Source of the DNA: Ectobius pallidus
Lineage: Eukaryota > Arthropoda > Insecta > Blattodea > Ectobiidae
Length of the DNA: 64,000 bases
Assembly: GCA_964059195.1 (NCBI GenBank)
Contig: CAXKWD010000007.1
Coordinates: forward strand, 868,001 to 932,000
Reading direction: 5' to 3'
Of the stretch, positions 10,823 through 22,254 are shown piece by piece. Each line of letters starts with the position of its first letter. Positions within the stretch are counted from its first letter, which is position 1. A model generated the notes under the pieces. That model did not search any database, had not been told where the DNA came from, and saw nothing but the letters and a program-made list of their open reading frames with translations. The translations under genes were made by a program, and so were the position numbers.

Positions 10823-13800
10823 AGGAATAGAGCTGAAACATATATGTAAGTATTCTGAATACAATTGAAATATTCTTGACAATAATATGTCGGCCTAAAG
10901 TCTTGAGGCTTGTAAAATTTGAATCAAGTGAGAAATCTTACAAATAACAAATGTTTCTGAGATGGATAAAACAATGGTGGAATTCTTACCACTGGTATTG
11001 GCCTATCTCAAACAAATAGGCAAAAACACATTGAAAATTATATTTGCAATATGTAAAACAAAGTAGTAGCCTTCAACACTACGCAATTTGATACGTAACT
11101 TTAGAATGCAAAATAGTCGCTTGTATAAGTGATTTCTTTACTTGTTAAGAAAATTCTTTAACTTTAAGCACTTGATTAGATTAGAAATGGAATTTTTAAT
11201 ACCTTTCAGAAAGTTCAGCACGTGGAGAAAAAAAACATGTCGTAATGAATCTGCAATCGGCTAAGCAAACCTGTGTACGACGACTAAAACTTGATCTGTC
11301 GTATTTAAAGCGATAACAAAATAGTTTCTTGATTGCTGAAGATCTTGTAGAAGTAGAGGCAAATTTCATCCACGCCGGATGAGTCCTTGGAGAAGACTGA
11401 TTTAGTACAATGGCCGCCGTGTTCGTATTATTATAACATTTAAATAGGGTACTCTATTAAAAGTAAACATTTATGTTCAAGTTAGGCCTAGATAGCAGTA
11501 TTAATAGTACAAATCCCATCAAAAGCATCTGAACTCCATCTGACGCTTTGTTATATCAGTTCAACTGATATTATTTGCCAAAACAGCGTGTTCAGTGAAA
11601 AACGATTGAAGGAAATTTTCTGTTTAAAAAGCATGGGACCGTAAATTGGTTATAACTCATATAACGTTCAGTCGTTTTGATACAAAATGAACAGTGTTCT
11701 TCCTATGGACGTTATAAGTGTGTATATAAAGTTTCGTGAAAATCTGATGACGCATATTCGAGTTATCCCGAGTACAGCATACAGACGGACAAACATTTTT
11801 CCCGTTCACCATGTAAACTTATTAAAAAGCTTTGTGCCACTTAATAGCAATAAAAACACAAGTAGACTTGCAAAAGAGTGTTGTAGAATTTTATACGGCA
11901 TTGTTAGATATCTACTATAGATTGGATGGGATAATATTTTCAATATCTACTTTAAGATACATCAGAACGTGAAATTCTTCTTTTTATATTGATATAATGT
12001 TAGTTAAAAATTCGGTGAGATGGAAGTAGCGGAGGTACTAAAATTGTTTCGGTGGTCGGCTGCCCGAATCCCGGTGAAGGCTGAGCGTTAATGACAGTAC
12101 AAGTCCGAAGTCTTAATGTTCGATTCACACTGTATTGATTGATTTACAGATGTTAGATTTTGGCATGTGGTTACTTCATTTTAACGATTTCTTAACGCTT
12201 ACGATGAATATAAATTTTCATATTGGTCAGTTCAGTCACTCCTCGGTTATAAAGTACATACATAACAAAAATGCTACTTTCGTCTTCATTTAGGTCATAA
12301 TCATTTCCTCAAGGAGGGAAATTAACAGAAACGCTTTGGAAAAAAATGTTAATATAGGACCGACGAAGATTTGTAGTGGTGAATGCATCGCCATTACTGT
12401 ATCACTTTGATTTGTGTAAACATCTCTTTATTTCACTAACCTGGATTCGATCCAAGATCCGTTTCCTATTCTCCAATGTCTTAACTTGATATAGCACAGC
12501 TCGGTCACTAATACAAACACTAATAATAAGGTAAAACCCGCACACGAAAACACACCGCGTCTTAAACATCGCCATTTGCTTTATGAACTGCAAGGAAGAA
12601 GAGCCATCCCGATTAAAACTGACTATCGAATGGTGCATGTCAACTGTTTGATAAACTTCCCTCCAATAGCCGCCAGCGCCACTCCATGCAGCCTGCAGTC
12701 AAGGTCATGGCCCACTGACACAGCTAAAAACCGGTTTGCATAGCATCCCACATAACTTTCTCTGCCTTAAAAGCATGCATACTACGTGTTGCATGGAGTG
12801 CGTATTCTCAGCGTGATGCAAAAGTGTATTGAACGAGATAGCGTTCCGGGTTCAAACCCCGTGGCAGGCCATTTTGAATGCCGAGTTGGATATTTACTTC
12901 CCATGACTCATCAGTCGTCACTGATATGTTATCCTGTATCATATTCATTATAATGGATTTTCAGTGGAAATTAACACACACCAAAACGCATCAACAATAG
13001 AAACAAGATGCAGGTAAAGACACAAACCTGACCCGTGATGTGACCTCAATGTCCAATCGAGTATCAATAAAGATGATTTCTTTTAAAGTGAATCGTTCGC
13101 CATGCCAGATGACTGGTTTATAACTAACCTCTCAGAGAAGTGTTATTATGAAAAACTTCAAATAAAATAATAGCCCTTACTGTAAACTGTGCGAATATTC
13201 TCTTGTATTGTAAGAGAAAGTAGAAGAATACACACATAATATGCATATAACCATATCGTGTACATAATTAAGCTATATAAACAATATCCTTGTAAAGTGG
13301 CAGTAGAAGTAAGAGAAAGTCGTGTCACGTCCCCACTAGATTTCTAACCCAAATATGAAATTGGGTTGTGTGAGATTTCTGGTTTTCGAGCTATACATAC
13401 CTACAGGTGTATGAAAATGGTACTTTTGTATTCAGTGGACCTCAAAATGAATATTTATTTTTTAACTTCTTGAATCTGTCGGTAAGACAGGCCTACACAA
13501 AAACTTTATTACGGATGTACACTACATGTCCACGTGCATTAGTGTCACAAATAATACAAGCAGCATTCTATTTCAGCTGGTTGCAATTTTAGTTCTGGTC
13601 TGTATGCAAAATTTATAACATGGAACAAAGTTAAATAAAATCTAAATGACCATTTTTTTACGTATTGTACGTTTATTACGTTAATTGCGTTAATTGCGCA
13701 TTTTTACGTGTACATGGACTAACATTTTATGAAGAAAATATTTTCTTAGGCGTCCGGCCTCAACAGTAAAATGGGAACTCTTATTAAATAGCATTACATT

Positions 13801-14504
13801 CCTCTAATAAATATCCTATGATTTGTTGATATGACTTGGTAAGAAAAATGTAGTCATTTGGCATTAAAAAAGAAAACTTTTATAATGGGCTTAGGGCAGC
13901 CTGTATAAAGTGTTGCTAACTTTCCGACATAAGAACATCATTTTATGTACTTGACCGCGTTCGTGGAGAAAACAAACACACAAACACAAACATCTCTGAC
14001 ACAAAGTGTAGTGGCCCAGTTACAAGAGCTCTGTAGTGCCATTGTTAGAATAAATATAAAAAACTTTTAGCTTCCATACATGAAGAGATATCCCAGACAC
14101 AAGTGCATAGGGACGCTCTTTCTGTAAACTTATCGCATGCAAAGGTTTTGATGCTCTCTTTTCTTGTTATTCCTGTCAACTTGTCTGACTATCAGAACTA
14201 TCATTATTTCCTGTATACGACGTCACTTTCCATGTGCAGTGTAACGAAATAAGCCATGCAATATAAACAATTATCAAGTATTGTTTTTATGATTTAGATT
14301 GCCATATCTTCTTCTATGAGAAAACTACAATCAGTGCTTATTCATTGGACATCAATTGAATTTTTTCGCTATTTGAAAATTAATTTTAAACTGTTGTGTT
14401 TTAACAAATATTTTGGCTAAACAATTTAATTAATACTTAATGAACTTTCCTTTGGATGTAGGCTACATTCTGAATCATAAAAATTAGACAAAATTAGTTT
14501 AGTG
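10823..14504. other. No gene seen; weak 3'-repeat remnant near 11.65-11.81 kb
   Basis: No coding exon or complete element is recognised. Around 11,650-11,810 a phrase ending in 'AAGTTTCGTGAAAATC...CAGACGGACAAACAT' resembles the 3' end of RTE-like repeats. Near 12,846 an isolated B-box-like GGGTTCAAACCCC occurs without a convincing tRNA fold. Confidence 0.4.
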
Positions 14505-14720
14505 TTACGGAGTGCACTCAGCCTCGTGATTCAAATTGAGGAGCTACTTGATAGAAAAGTAGTGGCTCCGGTTATGGAAACCACCATTAACGGCCATGGG
14601 TGTCGGCATGCTGACCACATTCCCCCAATCCTGCCATCTGCCTATAGGTAAATGACGCATCGGTCAGGTGATAGGCCTTGTCCGTTCAGGGATGAAGTGC
14701 CACGGAATTTCAATTTATTC
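14505..14720 (+). mobile_element. SINE/LINE 3'-end fragment (AGTGCACTCAGCCTC family)
   Basis: The run AGTGCACTCAGCCTCGTGA, then GAGGAGCTACTTGATAG, AAAAGTAGTGGCTCCGG and GTCGGCATGCTGACCACA, matches a dispersed insect repeat 3' region that I recognise by this block order. The copy is diverged, and no TSD or full 5' end is visible. Confidence 0.5.
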
Positions 14721-16168
14721 TTAAAAACCGATTAATTTCAATCTTTCATTTCATCATAAACAGTGAACAGATAACATTGAACACTGTTGTGAATTAGTGT
14801 ATAGATAAGGACAGCAGTAGTGTACTTAGATTTGTCATGTACCAACTTTTCCTTAGAGTTTTAAATAAGTTAGTTTAGTTTAAATAAACATATAATGTAT
14901 CTTTTCTTAATTTTATAACGTGTTGCTTCTAAAATTAGTTCCCAGATAAATGTCATTTATATTAAAATTCCTTCTACCAATTAATTCTAACTTAAAAATA
15001 ATCAGAATTTGGACAAATAATTCCTGACCCTTCGGCAGGCTCTCACTACAAACTGTCTGAGTGTTGACGACTTTCCAAACTCTTAGTGTGACGATGTTCA
15101 TTTTATAAATCTAACGTGGTTAGAAATATCCGGTAGGCACAATGTTATCTCTTGATAGAATTTCTTTATTACACGTGAAAAATAACACATTTCCTATAAA
15201 ATGCTATAGAAAAGGTAGAGTGGCATTAAGAAAGATTATGCATCTTGTTTGAAAGCCACTTTATCTACAAGGAAGTGAAGATAACGAGGATTTAAAATGT
15301 ACTTTTACGCCAGTCACATGAAAAAGCAAACATAAAAAGGATATGAGAACTGGAGCAGCTGACACCCATCACTCACTGCTCCAATGTACCTCCTCTACCA
15401 GTACCATATATAGATAGGCCTACTAAGTTTGAATAACTGGAATATTTCGTTTGACTGGAATTCCATGTGGACGAAGTCATGTCCCTGAGTTTAAAAAAAT
15501 AATAAAATAATAATACATTCTCATAAACTACTCTGTCTGTTCGGCAAAACACGAGAAAGGAAAACGTATGAAAACAGATTTGTATTATATATATTATATC
15601 CTCAGGATTTCACACAAAAATTGCGACTGCCAGTTTTCAGAAATAAATTTTCACTTCATAGATTTTCTCGAACAGTTTTCTTTTATTTGTTCATTGCTTA
15701 CGTGGAAATCAAACAATGCTCCATAAAAATAGTTTGAAGCAAGCCATCATTTGTACAAAACCCGGCTTGCATACGACTACCCATGAGGCCGAGACAAGTG
15801 AACAGCTTACACACTATGTGGCCTCTAATTTTGCATCAGAATGTAAAGTGAGATAGTTAATGATGCATACGTTAAGACACGAAAATGTTGATGAAACGAG
15901 CATAGCTAATGTCTTCATTACGATTATAGCCAGATTGTAGTTAGGCACGACATGATTTTAAGTAGAAGCATAATCAACTTAAGGTAGACAGGACTTCCTT
16001 GTTAAGTTCTACTCTAAATTATCTGAGCTGATGAACACATAACATACACTACACTTCTTTGTTTAAGTTAGTATATAAACAGTGTTGAACTGAAAATATT
16101 TTAATACAGGAATCTATAAATTTTTACTCAGGTATTTTATCTTATAACACCACATATTACATTCGAAT
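14721..16168. other. No gene seen
   Basis: AT-rich sequence with only short random ORFs. I see no repeat structure that I can support. Confidence 0.5.
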
Positions 16169-16431
16169 ATAAATTGCATTGTCCGCCTCTGTGGGTGAGT
16201 CGGTAGCGCGCCTGCCTTCCACTCCGGCGGCCCGGGTTCGATTCCCGGCCGGGTCGGGGATTTTTCAGTAGTGAAAAATGTCTTTCCCGGGTTCAGGACT
16301 GGGTGTGTGTGTCCTTAGGTTTAAGTAGGTAGGGGACTGGCGCACCCCGGTAACAAATACGCTGAGAATATCCCCTTACGGGATCACCAGGGGTCGCTCG
16401 CGAACCTGAGGAATAACTAATAAATTGCATT
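16169..16431 (+). mobile_element. tRNA-derived SINE (GTCCGCCTCTGTGGGTGAG family) with TSD
   Basis: The TSD ATAAATTGCATT occurs at 16169-16180 and 16420-16431. The body starts GTCCGCCTCTGTGGGTGAGT with an A box, and has an exact B box GGTTCGATTCC at 16235-16245 set in a CCCGGGTTCG...CGGCCGGG stem. A tail with GATTTTTCAGTAGTGAAAAA and TTCAGGACTGGGTGT follows. The near-perfect tRNA boxes suggest a young family. A second copy sits inside the hAT element at 52.3 kb. Confidence 0.9.
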
Positions 16432-16864
16432 AAAATAACAACAATGTACGCATTGAATCTAGGCAACCGCGCAGGCAAGGCGACTCAAGGCAACTGTCGC
16501 GAAAAGAACAGGAGATCACCGTAATAATTGTTCTTTATTAAAAAGTGTTGCTAAAATTTATGGCGATTTCCGTTCCGCCCCAACTTCATCACTGACTTTA
16601 AACGTGACTGTGAGATAATGGTCCAGATCTGCGTTGTGAATTGAGCTGCGTGCTAATGAAAACTTCAAACTCATTATTTTAAAACCGTGAGCTCATTGTT
16701 CCATTCTCCCTATTGTTTGCTGGCCATAGTCGTAATCTTACTTTTCCGTGTCCACAATTGTCACTTTAATTTATAAGCCTGCATTGTAGTCGGTATAGAT
16801 AACAAAAAACTTCATTTTAAGTTCATTACTAGAAGTGTGATAGAACACGTTAAAGCACTCCAAG

Positions 16865-17197
16865 CCTGAAACGTCAGAGTAAAAGTAAAATGTTCCCTAT
16901 AAAGGCCATGGAGGCCCAGAGTGCTCCAGGAGGTTAAGGCTCCAGATTTTAGACATTCCGTACGTGAAGGTGGTAAGGTTGTCACAGCCTTACGCACCGG
17001 CCGCCTTTACCCCCAGGATTGCTCCTGCTACTCATTTCTGTTAGAGGTTGAGTCGACCCCAGGGCCATAGTGCCACCAGAAGGATTAGGCCAATTGATAA
17101 CTCCAATGACCTCATTGGTAATCGAACCCGCGACCTTCCGGTTTGTAGCACAGCGCCTCAACACTACGGTACGGCGTACCCCTGAAACGTCCGAGTA
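16865..17197 (-). mobile_element. tRNA-derived SINE, inverted copy of the 10.5-kb family
   Basis: Flanked by CCTGAAACGTCAGAGTA (16865-16881) and CCTGAAACGTCCGAGTA (17181-17197), a 17-bp TSD with one mismatch. On the minus strand it begins GGTACGCCGTACCGTAGTG and contains GGTCGCGGGTTCGATTACC, a good B box. It ends in CTCCATGGCCTTTATAGGG, the same head and tail as the 10.5-kb copy. Confidence 0.88.
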
Positions 17198-17475
17198 GTG
17201 TCTTAATTTCATCTAGCTCTTCGTCGAGGCGATGTTTGTCTTACCTGCATAGAAAAATAAGCGTAACTAAATTAATTTCGTTTAAAGAAACCCCTAATGT
17301 CATCGGTTCATGCGTATTCAGCAGAACACAATGACAGGTTTTCCATATGACGCATTTCCGTTTCACCAAGCTCGAAACTTACCGGGATAAATTAGCTACC
17401 CTGTCCTCACCAAGCTAACCTCCGTACATTGGACGTCATAACATTCAAGAAACTGAACAGTAGGCCTACATTATA

Positions 17476-17830
17476 CAGGGTGTCCCACGCAAGAGTTGGC
17501 CAATGACGCGGGTTCCTGCGGCGCGGCGGGCACAGCTCCAACTCCCGAGCGATCGGTTGAAATATCTACGCTAATGAAGCCGCGATCGGTGTTATGATTC
17601 AGGTTCTCATATTTACAGTTAAAATTACAATGAAAATAAACACGTACCTCATCACAAGAGATGTTGGAAATGTTCTCCTCTCGCATCCACACAACACTGA
17701 CACCATTTTAGGAAATTTTCTTTCACGCGCATAAGTTCAGCTTCCGAGACAGAGTTCATTTCTCTTATGATCCTAAGTGATATTGTCTTTAAGTTCTTCT
17801 AACAGTATGTGAATATTATTTATGGAGAAA
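17476..17830 (-). mobile_element. Mariner-like transposon 3'-end fragment (inverted)
   Basis: The outer end CAGGGTGTCCCACGCAAGAG is preceded by TA (17474-17475). Reading inward on the minus strand gives the 3' UTR and then the transposase C-terminus (SEAELMRVKENF, broken by a stop further upstream). This segment is an inverted near-copy of 19,010-19,269, so two 3' ends face outward. It may be a separate truncated insertion or one arm of a single rearranged element. Confidence 0.7.
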
Positions 17831-18086
17831 CTTGAAAAATAAAGTGTATAGGTCAACTTCCCGTACATTACAAAGGAAACGGGTGAAATATCTACGCTAA
17901 TAAAGCCCGCTGTTGGTGTAATGGTTCAGGTTCTCACAAAGAAAAACATATGTGATTTTTCTGGCACGTGTGTCGTTGAACTGCCACGACCTTGACTGTG
18001 TCGACAAAGCAGGTCAGTATTCCTTCTGCTAGTGGCATGTGTTGTTACCACGACATAGGCCTACGTATACAATAGAAAAAAGGATA

Positions 18087-18261
18087 TTTATGTACGATTC
18101 GTATGTGATTACATCATCTTGCAAGGACGCAAGACGTCGGTTTTTAGCAAAATTCCCAGGTGTACATCCTCCAAGCAGAGAAGCCGTGCGAAAACTTGTA
18201 AGGAAACTTCGGGAAACGGGTTCGATTCTCGATAGTAAACGAGGAACCAAGCGGCGCGTAC
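18087..18261 (+). pseudogene. Mariner-like transposase N-terminal HTH fragment
   Basis: The fragment reads MYDSYVITSSCKDARRRFLAKFPG... then PPSREAVRKLVRKLRETGSI and KRGTKRRV. This is the helix-turn-helix arrangement ('A.R.F...FP..PPS..TV..L..KF.ETGSV') of IS630-Tc1-mariner transposases, the domain that binds the TIR. The frame runs directly into the AAT tail of an inserted LINE at 18,262. No catalytic Asp/Asp/Glu triad is found anywhere between here and the C-terminal relic, so the element is non-autonomous. Confidence 0.7.
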
Positions 18262-18299
<38 letters not shown>

Positions 18300-18935
18300 T
18301 TTATTGCACAGACATTAATACAACGTATGGCAATCGTCAATTCAAACAATATCATTCACAATGAGTCATCACAGCCTTAAAATATGAAAATCTTGAATAC
18401 TATATAAAGGATTTGCCTTCAAAGTAGATACAATAGTGCTTTTAAAGCTTGAATAAGATAGATTTCTGACACTATTGGACAAACTATTGTAGAGATTTAA
18501 AGATAAGCTTTCATAACTATTTTGAGTCACACAGTACTGGCATTTATTGATATATACATTTGATCTATTGCGTGTTAAGTGATCATGAACTGCAGAACAT
18601 TTTGTATAATTATTAATGTTATTTTTAACAAAAAGAAGACATCTCAGAACAAATAATGATGGCAAAGTGAGGACACCAAGTTTGACAAAAAGTGATCTAC
18701 AAGTGTATCTAGGGGCAATCCCACAAATTATTCGAACAGCCCTCTTTTGTAAGATAAAGATTTTCTTGGCATAGGAATGACATCCCCATAACAAGACGCC
18801 ATAACTTAAGTGGCTATGGATATGAGCATAGTATACCAACAAAAGAGAGTTTTGATCTATGCTAGAACAGAGTACTCGTAACATAAATAAACCTTTACTT
18901 ATTTTATTAGCAGTATAATCAATGAACAGAAATTA
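18262..18935 (-). mobile_element. 5'-truncated CR1/Jockey-type LINE with (AAT)n tail
   Basis: Minus-strand LINE fragment whose 3' end is the (AAT)n array at 18,262-18,298, followed upstream by an open C-terminal ORF2 region. It interrupts a mariner-like transposase. The family resembles the longer LINE at 20.8-25.6 kb, with the same 'YG.LLWG' block and the same AAT tail. The 5' end is truncated within ORF2. Confidence 0.8.
18369..18884 (-). pseudogene. LINE ORF2 C-terminal domain fragment
   Basis: An open frame of 171 codons reading ...LVYYAHIHSHLSYGVLLWG, AKKIFILQKRAVRIICG, CRSLFVKLGVLTLPSLF and ...SNVYINKC..., the post-RT C-terminal region of CR1/Jockey-like LINEs ('HSHL.YGI..WG......I..LQK...R.I'). 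The RT catalytic YADD and the endonuclease are missing through 5' truncation. The frame is uninterrupted, suggesting a fairly recent insertion. The methionine start has no significance. Confidence 0.75.
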
Positions 18936-18942
18936 GATCAAA

Positions 18943-19090
18943 CCCACATACATTAGAAGAACTTAGAGACAATATCAGAAGAGAAATTAATTCTATCTCG
19001 GAAGCTGAACTTATGCGCGTGAAAGAAAATTTCTTAAAAAGGTTCCAGTGTTGTGTGGATGCAAGAGGAGGACATTTCCAACATCTCTTA
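18943..19090 (+). pseudogene. Mariner-like transposase C-terminal fragment
   Basis: In the plus frame this reads THTLEELRDNIRREINS, SEAELMRVKENFLKRFQ and CVDARGGHFQHLL. It fits the C-terminal tail of mariner-type transposases, whose last segment commonly reads '...L..LK..I...I..I....L..V..N...R...C....G.HF'. It follows the inserted LINE and precedes the 3' TIR, giving the expected order HTH, deletion or LINE, C-terminus, TIR. It cannot be functional without the catalytic core. Confidence 0.7.
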
Positions 19091-20175
19091 TGATGAGGTA
19101 CGTGGTTATTTTCATTGTAATTCCAACTGTAAATGTGAGAACCTGAATCATAACACCGATCGCGGCTTCATTAGCGTAGATATTTCACCCGATCGCTCGG
19201 GAGTTGGAGCTGTGCCCGCCGCGCCGCAGAAACCCGCGTCATTGGCCAACTCTTGCGTGGGACACACTGTACCTTCTCAGTGTAGAAATTGCAATTCCCT
19301 ACGATTAGAAACTGACTTGTGATGACGCTACAAGGATATTTACAAGATGTAATTGGTAATGTCAGGAACATGTAGAGTATAAGTTTTAACATCCCTGCAC
19401 TGTTTAGATTTATTTACTGACATTATAATTTAATATTTTATTGTCTGTTAGGTAAACATGAAACAAAAAAGTTCCCAGTTAATTTCTTCATTTAGTATCC
19501 AAGTTAAACGAAAGTAAAACTGCCGAAACAAGAATTAGGCCAATCTAAAAGCTTTCATACAACTTGTTGTTACCACACAAGTTTTGTATAATGTTTTCAT
19601 TAACAATGCTGAACCAAGATTATTATCACTTGACGATAAAAATTAGCGTCAAATTCAATATAAAAAGGAAAAGAATTGTTAAAACGACTTCCAGCCAAGG
19701 TAATTAGGGGAGAGTGTTGTACCAAGACCATAGTGTACCTTGGACCAGCTCTAATATCTGAGAACTGTTGACATCTAGCGCGCTAACCGAGGAACTATAT
19801 GCTTCTCGTGTCCTCAGGCATTCTCTGTGCAATTTTCGACGTATTTGCTTCAGATCTGCGTGTGCAAGACCAAAAAGTTGTTTTTTCTGGTTCAAACTAA
19901 ATTTTTTCCTCGCCAGTTGCTTGATAATTGAAGTTTATCTTGTGCATAAAGATGTTTTTGCGAATATCCATTGGATTCACTATTATTTGGTGAGTAAAAT
20001 GACCATACATTTTGTTATTTAGAAACCGGATGATCATATCGATAGCCACATTTGTGTGGAAACAGACAATCGTGTACCTTGAGCCACAACTACGTCTTGT
20101 ACCTTGAGCCGGCGGACCATGGTACAAGAGGTTACATTATATTTTATTTTTATGTGTTCCAGTATTGTTGTCAGG

Positions 20176-20822
20176 ACAACAATGATTCGTAGTAAGACCC
20201 GGGAGCCTGCTGACGCAAGAATTTTGAAAAAGGCTCTTAAGAAAATTAATTTGAATGATCCAGAGAAGAAAATGTTTCTTCGATAACATAAAAAATGCTC
20301 ACAACAGATTTGGTCCCATTCCTCTCGAAAACATATGGAACTTGGACGAAACTGGCCTAAGCACTGTGCAGGGACAGTCAAACATCGTTGATCCTAAAAG
20401 TCTAAAACAGATTGGAAGTGCAACATCAACCGAAAGAGGGCAACTAGTCACTATGACTGGAGCTGTGAATGCTGTTGGAAACTAACTACCTCCTTTGTTC
20501 ATATTCCCTCATGTTCATTTCAAGGACAGAATGTTGTTTGGTGGCCTTCTAGGGTGTATGGAAGCTGCTAATTTATCTGGGTGGTCAAATGAAGCAACAT
20601 TTTTAAAGTTTCTTGACCATTTTCTTAATTGAAGAAAATAGGGTTCTTTTGATCTTGGACAATCACGAGACACATCTGTCTATTGATGCTCTGGAAAAGG
20701 CATCAGCTGCTGGTGTAGTGATGGCAACATTCCCCCCCTACACTTCGCATAGGCTTCAGCCTCTGGAAATTTCTATTTATGCCCTTATGCAGTATGGTCC
20801 ATGGTACATGAGGGTGTTGTAA
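20176..20822 (+). pseudogene. Pogo/Tigger-type transposase, broken
   Basis: The pieces in order are: an N-terminal segment with SKTREPADARILKKAL; then, in another frame after a deletion, FFDNIKNAHNRFGPIPLENI and WNLDETGLSTVQG (first catalytic Asp block); after a stop, LPPLFIFPHVHFKDRML, GWSNEATFLKFLDHF; then VLLILDNHETHLS (second Asp block) and PPYTSHRLQPLE. This is the DDE endonuclease order of pogo/Tigger transposases, which cut at TA. The helix-turn-helix domains are largely deleted, with at least two frameshifts and one in-frame stop. The gene ends at the LINE insertion at 20,821. Confidence 0.85.
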
Positions 20823-20911
20823 TAATAATAATAATAATAATAATATTTATTTATCTGTCATTAAACTTATACAAAGTAATAGACATCATCAGTGTAAAAA
20901 TTCTAAAACTA

Positions 20912-22254
20912 TTAAAACACCAGATCATCCAGATTTGTCTCATCGAACTCCTGTATAGTGTAAAATGCCTTGCTTTTTAGCCATTGCTTCATTACTGTTT
21001 TAAATCTTTTAGAATTAACATTTCTAGCATTTAGTGGGAGTTTATTAAAAAGTTTAATTCCAACATGCTTAAAACTATTCTGACTTTTATTCAATCTTGT
21101 AAAATTAGGGACTAAATTGTTTTTATTTCTTGTTTCGTATTTATGTTTATCTGAACTAATATTAAAATCATCATAATTATCTTTGACAAACTGTAGCACA
21201 TGTAATATGTAAAGACTAGTCAAGGTCATAATGTTCATTTCAATAAAATGGGGTTTGCAAGATTCAGTATTTTTGATGCCCTTTATTACTCTTATGATCT
21301 TTTTTTGCCAGAGAAAAACTTTTCTGGCACCAGCAGAATTTCCCCATAGCAATATACCATATTGCAAGTGAGCATGAAAGAAGGCATAGTATGCCTTAAT
21401 GACCAGGTCAATATAGGTGTATAATTTTAATTTCCTTATTAAATAGGTAACCCTCGATAATTTTACACAGACAGCTTCTGTATGAGTGTCCCAATTTAAC
21501 CTTTTATCCAAATTAATTCCCAACAGGTTTACATATTTGCCATTATTGCCATCATTATTATTCAAACTAAAACAATTTCCTCAGTTTTATCTTTGTTAAT
21601 AGTTAATTTGTTAACTTCAAACCATAGTTCAGATATTGTTAAAACATCCTTATTCAACTGCTCAATCATGCCAGAGTTACTATTTGTTGTTAAAATAGTC
21701 GTGTCGTCCGCATATAAAATACATTTGTAAGGCACAAAGCTACGCAAGTCATTAACATAAATTATAAATAAAAAAGGACCCAAAACTGATCCTTGTGGTA
21801 CACCACTAAGGACTTCTTCAAGTTTGGACACTTCTGATTTGAATTTAACACATTGTAGCCTATTGGTGAGGTAAGATTTCATAAGCCAAAGTTCCTTATC
21901 ACAAATACCATAATGCTTAAGTTTTTCAATAAGTATTTCATGCGACACGGTGTCAAAGGCTTTGGTCAAGTCTAATAATAATGCACCAGTACAGATTCTA
22001 TTTTCGTAACCATCAATTATGCAAGAAACTATTTCTTGAACAGCCTTGACTGTACTTTGTCCTTTTCTGAATCCATACTGTGATTCTGTTAGCAAATTAT
22101 TATGCTCAAAGTAAGCTTCCATTTGTTGCATAATAATATTTTCTATTATTTTTGATATAACAGGCACCAATGAGATGGGTCTGTAATTACATAGATTAGA
22201 GTTATCGCCCTTTTTATAAATAGGTACTGTAAGCTCGTAGAGCTTAGAGCCCAT
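20912..22254 (-). pseudogene. LINE ORF2: reverse transcriptase and C-terminal domain
   Basis: Reverse transcriptase motifs are read in order: VPIYKKGDNSNLCNYRPIS, GFRKGQSTVKAV, LLLDLTKAFDTV (catalytic Asp), GVPQGSVLGPFLF, YADDTTIL (catalytic YADD) and LTINKDKTEE. This is the fingers/palm set used for target-primed reverse transcription. At 21,565-21,562 the frame shifts by one base, and the C-terminal part continues with NNGKYVNLLGINLDKRL, YGILLWGNS and VFLWQKKIIRVIKG. Upstream it is cut by the LTR insertion at 22,228. The first methionine is not a real start. Confidence 0.88.

Larger units (their letters stand above)
17880..19269 (+). mobile_element. Mariner-like transposon, internally deleted and LINE-interrupted
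   Basis: The 5' subterminal block GGGTGAAATATCTACGCTAA (17889) matches, in inverted orientation, the 3' terminal region. The 3' end GCGTGGGACACACTG finishes at 19269, followed by TA. Transposase N- and C-terminal pieces are present, but the DDE centre is missing. A 5'-truncated LINE with an AAT tail fills 18,262-18,935. Confidence 0.7.

Noticed and set aside
12800..12880. Possible tRNA gene around GGGTTCAAACCCC
   Set aside because: Only a B-box-like arm is present; no acceptor stem, D arm or anticodon arm could be built.
18087..18300. The ORF running through the AAT tract as one protein
   Set aside because: Only the part before 18,262 resembles a transposase; the poly-Asn part is a LINE tail in a different insertion.
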